64,000 nucleotides of DNA from Chondrus crispus (lineage: Eukaryota; Rhodophyta; Florideophyceae; Gigartinales; Gigartinaceae), in the NCBI RefSeq assembly GCF_000350225.1, contig NW_005179021.1, forward strand, positions 62,001 through 126,000, read 5' to 3'. Each line of letters starts with the position of its first letter. The first letter of the stretch is position 1. The notes beneath the pieces were generated by a model. That model did not search any database and was not told the DNA's origin. It saw only the letters and a list, made by a program, of their open reading frames with translations. The translations under genes were made by a program, and so were the position numbers. This document shows, piece by piece, positions 56,301-64,000 of this stretch.

Positions 56301-58042
56301 TCGCGACAAAGTACAGTACTCGTCAGCGTGGATAACGTACCGCAAACATTAATGCGGCTGCGCAGAGTGACGATGGAGAGAGTGAGTGTTGTGAATGGAA
56401 CGGAACTGGAAGTGTAAAGTATGGTCCTGTGCTATCCGTATTGAAGCGTGTCGTACAATCCATCCAATGAATCTTAACGTCGCTTTACAACAATCCCTTG
56501 CCATTATTGCCACTGGATTTTAGCCGAACTTGTCGAGCAGAGACCAGCTCCCTACGTAATGTACAGTACCCTGGCACTTAATTGGTTTCTCTCCGCAAAC
56601 GTACTGTACGTACAGCACGATGCTCGGGTATGGACGGTATATGTGCTGTCTCTGTCCTCGTAAAATAGGATACACTGATTATGAAGATTTGGCTTCATTG
56701 TTGACGGCTAAGGTACTTTCCTCTCTCGAGCAACCGCAAGAGACCATGAGTTTCGGACCATGGGTTTCAGTTCTGCGTCGTTACTCGCGTTATGGTGCAA
56801 CTCTGGAAATCTGCAACACGAAAAAGGTCGCGCATCACGAAGTGTAAGTCAGCATTACATGAGACTTCGCTAGGCGGTCGTGCCACACAAGTTTCATTTA
56901 CTTCATAAAGATGTGTCTGTTCGACGGGTACTGCATTTTTTCCGGTCCTTCAAAGTCAGACGAGCAGAATGGGTTCACGCCGTTTCTTGAAGAGCTGGGG
57001 GAACCAAGAAAATCTCTACGCGATGTGATTGAAAGTGCGATTAATTTTTTTAGGGCCAATAGAGGGTCCTGCGAAGGAATATCCTCTTCCGGCTCATATG
57101 CTGAAATGATTCTCTGCAGTCGCTTTTGTGTAAAGAAGTAGCTCTTCTGTGTAGCCCTGTTGCGCTGTCACTCTATAAGCATAGCTTTCCTGGGGCGCAA
57201 CACCCCTTGTTGTTGTCACCTGTTGGAGGGTTATGCCTTCTCGTTTTTCTGCAGTCTTGGGGGTGCCGCTGTATTTTGTCAAGGCATGGCTCGAGTGAAA
57301 GATACTGCATTCAGTCTACACCAGAGAGGGTCTCTACGCAATCGTCTCTTCAATTGATACCGTGTCCGACAGGGCCCCGGCGCGCACTCGGCGCGTGCCT
57401 TGTTTGCAATTGTAATCCCCCTCATCACACATCAGGAAAGGACCATGCGTCCGCTCATCATGTGTGGCAACTTTACAAACTGTACAGTAAGATATATTCA
57501 AAAAAGAAAATAGAGACAGCAGCCGACAGGTTCCACCTGTCGCTCGTCGACAGGCTCGAATCGCTATTATTGACACGCTTCGTTTCTGTGTGCTTTGCAA
57601 CATCCTCTCTGGTACTGCCGTAAATATTAACGCTACCAGATACAGTACTGAGCAGTTCACCCATTCGTATCACTATTCTCATATCAAGCATAGGTAGCGC
57701 TTCTGGGGCGGGGACCCTCAATCAGACTACTATTCCGCTCCTCGCCGTTCGTTCACCTTGTGTGCTGCATCGACAAGAAAATACATACTATACACGCGCG
57801 CACGCGGCAAAACGATCTGACAAGAGACACATGTTGTTGATAGAAAAAAACGGAAAAACCAAACCCCAAAAGACTACTCGCAGCTGCGAGAGGGCACTTC
57901 TCCGGTCCTTTTGCATTGACTAGAAACCAACTGTTTGGCGAATCAACACGCCGTGAGTCCTAACGTTTTGTCTTAAACCACACATAACCCCTCTGTCGGC
58001 CCTTGCGACTTCAAGGCATACACGAGTGGTTCTATAACATTT
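53373..58042. other. unassigned stretch
   Basis: About 4.7 kb with frames up to 165 codons (57126-57623, +) but none with a recognisable domain. A K-I-F-T-L-N-E-T-G reading near 55424-55450 could be a worn Tigger motif, but nothing around it confirms that. No repeat with clear ends was noticed. Confidence 0.45.
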
Positions 58043-58064
58043 CCCCCCCCCCCCCCCCCCCCCC
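58043..58064. repeat. poly-C run (22 bases)
   Basis: Uninterrupted C tract about 520 bp upstream of the C2H2 gene. Its length in the assembly may be unreliable. Confidence 0.95.
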
Positions 58065-58582
58065 GCCTCATATTCCGTTTCTTTAAGATCCCCAACTCTG
58101 CTCCCCGTCACACACTTCCTCAACTCACCAGAGATCATCATCTCAATTTCTAAAGAAGATTATGCCTTGCTATCCGAAGACTCTGTCCTTTAATTTAAGA
58201 CTTTTGTTTACAATAGCGCTGTCAGCCGTGCAGCCCTCAGCTGAATGGCACTGGAACCAATACGTATATTCACAACAACAACGACAACAACAACAAGGAG
58301 CCTCTTCTCTTTTTTGTCTTCACCGCAAGACTTCAAGTACTAGACGAGACGTTTCCTCGCATGAACCCCAACCGACAACAGCCATCGCCTAAACCTCAGC
58401 ACTACTGCTTGTCAATCTTCTCCTCTGCGTTGCAACCAGGCCTCATCCTGGTCTCACTTCCTGATTTCCTCCTTGCTCAAGGCATCGTCATTGAATCCAC
58501 ACTCAAGCGCGCCCTTAAGATCGCTTAATTCCCGAAAGCTTTCGTCTCCTCGCTGTCGCAGTCTTCCCCAACATCAGCAATC
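58065..58582 (+). promoter_or_regulatory. upstream region of the C2H2 gene
   Basis: Contains a CAACAACAACGACAACAAC-type repeat at about 58275-58300 and C/T-rich sequence up to the start codon. No TATA box is evident. Probably promoter and 5' leader. Confidence 0.35.
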
Positions 58583-59224
58583 ATGGCAGGGTCTAGTAAT
58601 TCTGGAAAGAACTCAAAATCAAGTTCAAGCAGGGGAGGAAGCTCCAGTGCGAGAAGCAGTGCCAGTCGGGGTCGTTCCGAAAGGGGGAGAGGCAGTGCAC
58701 CTACTGCTCTCTTTCGATGCGAGCACTGTAACAAGAATTATTCAAGGAAGGATAACCTGCATGTTCACCAACGCATACACTCTGGAGAGATGCCCTACAA
58801 ATGTGAGTATTGTGGACAACAATTTCGCTGGCTAGGGGCAGTGCGCAGTCACGAAAGCAATCATAAACGCGATGGAGACAAAGTTGGAGCTTCTGGCTCT
58901 AAATCTGCAAGGAGCAAAGGATCGGGCAAGGCGTCCGGAAGTCATGCCTCTGGGTCTAGACAAGGAGCTAACCGGCAGTCTTCTAGCAGGCATGCGTCTG
59001 CGAATGGCGATTATGACCATTCGTCTCGTGGTGGGCATGGGCGGTCTACCTCATCTAGAAGCCAAAGGCAGATTGACTCTTACTCTAGCATGTCGAGAGA
59101 CCGCCGAAACGACTATGGATCTCACATGTCGCACGGCACTGACATTTTTATCTCAGAGGAGGATCCTGGGGATAATTGGCCCGTTAGCAAGTGGCCACCG
59201 GTGTTGGACGACGATGAACATTGA
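58583..59224 (+). CDS. two-finger C2H2 zinc-finger protein
   Basis: 213 residues from ATG 58583. The N-terminal 40 residues are Ser/Gly/Arg-rich. Two classical fingers follow: C46-C49-H62-H66 and C74-C77-H90-H94, both CX2CX12HX3H, joined by H-S-G-E-M-P-Y-K-C, close to the consensus linker of DNA-binding fingers. The remainder is a disordered Ser/Gly/Arg/His region ending in an acidic, Trp-containing tail (D-N-W-P-V-S-K-W-P-P). Likely a nuclear DNA- or RNA-binding protein; the target is unknown. No stops or frameshifts. It stands alone, with no sign of transposon linkage, and is one of the few intact host-type genes here. Confidence 0.88.
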   Translation: MAGSSNSGKNSKSSSSRGGSSSARSSASRGRSERGRGSAPTALFRCEHCNKNYSRKDNLHVHQRIHSGEMPYKCEYCGQQFRWLGAVRSHESNHKRDGDKVGASGSKSARSKGSGKASGSHASGSRQGANRQSSSRHASANGDYDHSSRGGHGRSTSSRSQRQIDSYSSMSRDRRNDYGSHMSHGTDIFISEEDPGDNWPVSKWPPVLDDDEH

Positions 59225-60198
59225 GACTAGTACTGTTTGACCAAGTGAGACGTTTGGTGAGATGGATGAGATGGATGAGACGGTAGTAGAGTGGTCATCT
59301 ATTTCGTTTGCCCCTACCCGACGTGGTGGGCAATACATTTCTGATTGAGGATTTTGGAGAGGTCGAGAAGTGAAGTGTGCTTACCACAATAAAGCATTGT
59401 TACCCTGTTGCGCTGAATAAACGCTAAAGGCCGTTTGCATCGGGTAGTGATGGAAGGTGGGATGCACCTGCAACCGTTCTACATATGCGTGTTAATGACG
59501 CGAATACAGTGGCTTGTACAGTGCCCCTCGGCAGATTTTTTTATTTTTATATATGGGTTTATTTGCGTCGCGCTGCAGTCATGAAGGAGCCGCAAACGTA
59601 CCCTTGCTCCTCCCAAGTGACGTCACTTAGGAGCAGAAAAGACCTTTTGTAGAGTACAGTGCGCAAGTCGTGGCCAAATGCATACAGTTTATAAAATATG
59701 AGTTTGCACAGTATTGCGATGAAAGATGTTGGAGAAACTGCTGTGTCGGACGAAGTCTCATCCGTTAGAAAAAAAGCATCTGGGAGTCCTGTAGGTGGAG
59801 GTACGAGCTGGGAACTCGTGTGCAGGACACCTGAAAAGGAATTATCTGTTGCCAGCAGGTAGCAAATTCATAGGGGGTGTGTGCCAGGTATAACATGCCT
59901 TTTTTTCTTCGAGAATCTATAAGCGAACGATGTTGATGTCGTTAAAATCCGAGACAGCGGAGGATAAAAATGGAAAGTATCGCGAGGAAAGGATATGTAA
60001 AACAGAGGTGTACCTCACTGCAGCTTGATGGGCACAAGCCCACACAGCTGAGCAGCAATGTAAAGTTTTACTATGAAGCATGTGTGGCGAAAAGGAAACG
60101 TTTATGGATTGGGGGTGTCGCAAGACGAAAAAGTGGATAAATTTTAGTTGTGCCTGGTGAGAAGGAACGGCACTTGAGAGATGCCCTACTACCCTTGA

Positions 60199-60272
60199 AG
60201 TATGGCTTTTCATCTCGCTCTCTACCTTGAAGGGTACCTTGAAGGGTAGAGAGCGAGATGAAAAGCCATACT
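60199..60272. repeat. perfect 28-bp inverted repeat
   Basis: Arms 60199-60226 and 60245-60272 match perfectly (outer end AGTATGGCTTTTCATCTCGC) around an 18-bp spacer. CTTGAAGGGTA-like direct repeats lie in and beside the spacer. Confidence 0.95.
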
Positions 60273-61468
60273 GTACTGTTCTGTCTTTGCCATTTCAAGC
60301 ATGCATTACAGTACAGCGCATTGGTGAGTCATACTGTACCGGTGTATTGCCTGGTCTCGTGCGTGGGACCTGGCAGATTACGAAAGAAAATTGGGTACAA
60401 TTCATATGCGAAATTACACTCGCATCTACGGTACTCCTGTGCCTTCCTTCCCAATGGGCGGAAATCCACACCTGAAATACTTCAACACCGCCTGCGTCGT
60501 GCGCACCTGGCGGGCCCAATCGCCGCCTGCCCCATCGACAAGTGCGTTGGCGCCTAGATACGCTTCCCCATCTTGACGCGTGCCAGGAATAACCTTCATT
60601 CATGTTACGTAGCACCTCACTGTAGGAAGTCCTGGAGTTTCTCCGATTAACGATGCTTGCGTTCCATACTGTACCTGCATTGGATACAGCATGATACACT
60701 TCACAGTCCAGTGCCACGCACGCTCCATACCCGCTTCTGTCCTACAGCACCCCCCTGTCAGGTTATGACGGACTCACGACTCCCACCCGTTTTCACCGTC
60801 GATCAAGACATTTGCGCTAGATGGCAAGGTCAGCCTGTAACAAAGTTGTTTTCTTCGAAAACCAGTTTACGTAACCTCCATTCACCAGGACCAATTCACG
60901 CCAGAGGAACCTGTCACCGAACACAATCAAGTCATTCGATTTCCACTAACCTGCTTCGCCTTACTACACTAAATTGTTACAGGTAATTGACTACAACAAT
61001 ATCAAGCGCACCTGTTGTCGCCGAGAGAGTGGAAGACGCGATTGTTGTATCAACGTTGGACGTCATCCGTCGGCTGGAGTTCGTGCTTCTGTTAAATTCA
61101 ACCGGATCTCAAAAGCTCAAGCGACAGAAAATAAATCACGAGATCACCCAGTGATATGACAGCATGCAAATACTGTTGCATCAAAATGCCCGGATCGGTC
61201 ACAGCTTCTGTAGAAAATCAGAAGAAAGCATCGTCAGCGGTGGGCACATGTGCCCTAACCAGAAAGCACCGCTAATCAAAAGCGGAATAAAATAAAACAT
61301 AAAAATCTTCATCTTCCCAAAACACCTTTTTAATGTAGATGTCCGAATCATCAGTGTTTAGAGCCCTCAGTCATTTCTTCCTGTGATCACGTTATGGCAT
61401 GCCAATCAAATACTGTTGATGCTCCCCCACATTTTCCCATTTTTAGTTTCATAGGATCAGCTCTCAGA

Positions 61469-61552
61469 CTGTTAGAGTTAGTGACCAGAACGTAGGTTAC
61501 AGTACATACCACTCTATTTCTATAACAGTAGATATAGAACTAACTCTAACAG
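61469..61552. repeat. 14-bp perfect inverted repeat around 56 bp
   Basis: CTGTTAGAGTTAGT at 61469-61482 is matched in inversion at 61539-61552. It could be a tiny foldback element, but no flanking duplication is clear. Confidence 0.75.
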
Positions 61553-63780
61553 GGACCCTCCCTTCCTCATGCTGCGGTGGCAACTCATGCCACGAGGGTA
61601 GACAGAGGATTTATTGACTCGACTAGGCCTTTCTACCGATTGAGTTTCAGCTGCTTCGTCAAAGCAAATGGGGACGCGTTGGAAACTCTGCGCATTCAGC
61701 AAAGCATTTACGGAACTGCTACCCTTTCCAATGCCATGGCGTCTGCGCACATGACGTATATCACGCGATGTACTGCGGATAGCACTTTGCATCATCTCCT
61801 ATCAATGGACCAACTTCACTGCGCTCCTTATCATTTTCTTGACTTCCTAACATATCATTCACCGCTTCTTAGTGTTAAATTGTTCAGTAGCCATTCATCT
61901 CGAGCGTGGCCGATACTTTAGAAAGGGAATGTTATATCAAGTGTAGAGTACAGGAGACAAATTCACCTTGAAGTATTGCATGATAGCATTATCAGCATTC
62001 ACGAAGAGAGGGATGCCAGAAACTCTAAATCATTACCGGAGGCAACGGCCTGCTATGGCCACAACCAACCACACGCAAATACCAACTTCCCGTTCAATTG
62101 AAGAAAGAAAACAGTTTCTCTTCGCCGTTTTTATTCCATCGTCCCTTTTCACGATTCTCTCAACTAATCTAGTTTACTCGGTTGTGTTGTCATTTTGCGA
62201 CGAGATACCCGTGCGCGACTGACCACAGCGGACTCTTTTCAAAAATTATTTTCCAGGGCGATCGTGAGCAGATCTAAACAACTTCACGGAGCATCTTGCC
62301 ATTGTTAGTTCAATGAAGGCCTCAAGCCTTGTCTAACTTAATTGCGACAGGGACAAAGAAACGGCTGAGACATGTTGAAGTTGCTGTGTGGACTCTTCTT
62401 TTTGAATTTGGGAGTCTCCATACTCAAAAGATATGCGCTACCCTGCAGTCTATGTACTACCAACCATAAGGAGTTTTCCGCTATGAATCCTTCTCGCAAA
62501 GCCATGTGCAGTGATATGGACATCCACCCCCACACTGACACCTTGCGATTGTTGGAGAGTTTGGTAAGGGCCGCTTTGCTCTTGTTCTTGAATTTGAAAG
62601 TGATTCAAATGGATCTTCAATTCTATGAAACCCTTTGCTGTCATGCTCATGAGATAAGGAGCAGTCAGATGCCCCACCCTATTATATTCGTACAGCTTTC
62701 TGTGGGTTGTCATTTCGGTATTGGCAGACCTTCTGTTTCTTTAGAAAATATTTTTGAAAAATAACTTGCAAGGATCCTAAAAATGGTCATTTGTCCTCAT
62801 ATGAGATCCGTTGTCATGTCAAATCTGCCAGTGTAGAATTACAACCTCTATAAATCTTGGATGGCCATCTCCCTTTTGCGACACAAGTGAGTACTGTTTT
62901 AAATTAACTATGTTATTATTTGAAAATCAGGGCACTTCTCATCTGGGTTACAGAATACCCCTTTGTATTCCATACCCTTTTTTGTTAGGTAAAAGGGGGA
63001 AATGGTAGGGGTTTCTGGGGAAGCGTGCGGTGAATGAGGATAGTCTGCCGTCAGTCTTTGTCCCCTCCGCGTCTTCCGACGTTCTCCCACCTTCCACGAT
63101 TTTATTCTCTCTCCAGTCCTTCTGGAAGCGTCCCCTCATCCAGCCTGGATTTCGCAGACCGTCTGCCAGCGTTTAGCGGTGCGCAGGGTTAATAAAATGA
63201 ACAGAGTGACTTACTTGTGTTGAATGGTATTTGCAAAGCGGTGCTTAAGTTGGACACACTTGGGGTTGCAGATTGGGTGGCTCTCAGGGTTATTGAGTGG
63301 TTGTGCCTGCCCCTTTTTGCTTTCCCCGTCTGAACTCCGCCCCTTTTATAGAAATCGTAGTTGAAACTTAGAACAATACAGTACATGCTAGACTACAACA
63401 AACCATGCATTCATTCTATTACTTGTCTCCATACAATCGCTCATGTCCTTCGCTTTCAGTCTCCCCGGCATCCTCTTTATTACTACTGGATACTGTACTC
63501 CTCTTTTGACAGGTCTTCTAGGTATGGCATAGAAATTATAGAGTGGTTCTATGCCATCCATTTCAAGAATGGAGGAGTCAGTCCATTCGGGAAGGACGCG
63601 CACAGTATGTTTAAACAAAGTAAAAGTAGAAAGATATACATACTGTGCTTGTCCTTCAACCGTTACACAGCGCTTCTCCAAAATTTATATAAAATCTTGC
63701 TCTACCGTGAATTGCAATTTTTCAGTTAAATTCTTTCACAGGACCCCCGCCCCGCCGCAGCTCACGGGGCTGCCTTGGGG

Positions 63781-64000
63781 TACAGTGTGTAGTACAATTC
63801 CGTACCACAACCCCCCGGGGAGATGATAACGGCGCGGGAGGGCGGGTGCTACTGTAGTGAGCGGGCGTACACGCGCCCATCGCCGTGTACAGTAGTACCC
63901 CAAGGGTCCGACGTGGGACAGCCGGTAGGAGCGGGAGTGGCCACGGGTAACACGAGGCACAACCGTCGGCCGGGATCGTGGCCACGGGCACACGTGTATG
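63781..64000. repeat. GC-rich LTR-like start, cut by the window end
   Basis: Composition shifts sharply to GC-rich at about 63740. The stretch carries GTACAGTAGTACC-type palindromic strings and ends with CACGTG at 63991, features shared with the gypsy LTRs of this window. Too short to confirm. Confidence 0.3.

Larger units (their letters stand above)
59225..63780. other. unassigned stretch
   Basis: Frames up to 140 codons on both strands lack recognisable domains. Contains the inverted repeats at 60199-60272 and 61469-61552. Confidence 0.45.

Noticed and set aside
62372..62764. 130-codon frame as a gene
   Set aside because: No domain, overlapping frames on the other strand are as long, and no supporting context was seen.
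1..64000. tRNA or other structural RNA genes
   Set aside because: Strings resembling a T-loop (for example GGTTCGAAG near 41753) were looked at, but none had a matching acceptor stem and anticodon arm by eye.

Overview
This is nuclear DNA from a eukaryote that is mostly mobile elements. Long genes read without introns, Copia and chromodomain-type Ty3/gypsy LTR elements occur together, Tigger/pogo and PIF/Harbinger DNA transposons are numerous, and base composition is intermediate with GC-rich islands. Together these suggest a draft scaffold (one 58-bp N gap) from a florideophyte red alga such as Chondrus. The organism call is inference. I see no prokaryotic operons and no rRNA or tRNA genes.

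Layout. 1-~6.25 kb: a decayed Copia element whose 5' end lies outside the window. It carries gag, protease, integrase, RT and RNase H on +, then an antisense gene with a papain-like Cys/His/Asp signature, then a polypurine tract and a hairpin-rich 3' LTR. 6.56-10.47 kb: two neighbouring Tigger/pogo elements; the second has terminal inverted repeats and a TA duplication. 11.6-21.65 kb: a GC-rich block with two minus-strand gypsy elements (B at 11.7-13.4 kb, A at 17.25-21.65 kb) around a ~1.9 kb array of hairpin units with a 57-bp period. 21.8-24.2 kb: a Tigger pseudogene split by a truncated gypsy LTR.

26.3-30.5 kb and 58.58-59.22 kb hold the only convincing host genes: a disordered hypothetical protein, a divergent EF-hand protein of PP2A B''-subunit type, and a two-finger C2H2 protein. 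32.13-36.84 kb is a Tigger element with 20-bp perfect inverted repeats and a PCNA-binding-like motif at the transposase C-terminus; a PIF/Harbinger transposase lies inside it in reverse. 37.0-38.75 and 43.99-45.12 kb are two copies of another Tigger family. 39.29-39.94 kb is a clean solo gypsy LTR with a CTAAT duplication. 43.1-43.64 and 49.47-50.45 kb are two more PIF fragments. 51.998-53.367 kb is a young, compact Copia derivative (gag plus a scrap of RNase H, 108-bp LTRs, GTAGG duplication). The remaining stretches show no recognisable gene.

Nearly every transposon gene carries stops, frameshifts or lost catalytic residues, so the window is largely a graveyard. The features most worth a second look are the antisense papain-like gene inside the Copia element, the Tigger transposase with a PIP-box-like tail, the gag-only Copia derivative, and a recurring pattern of long near-perfect palindromes, often in adjacent pairs, both inside LTRs and in unassigned DNA.
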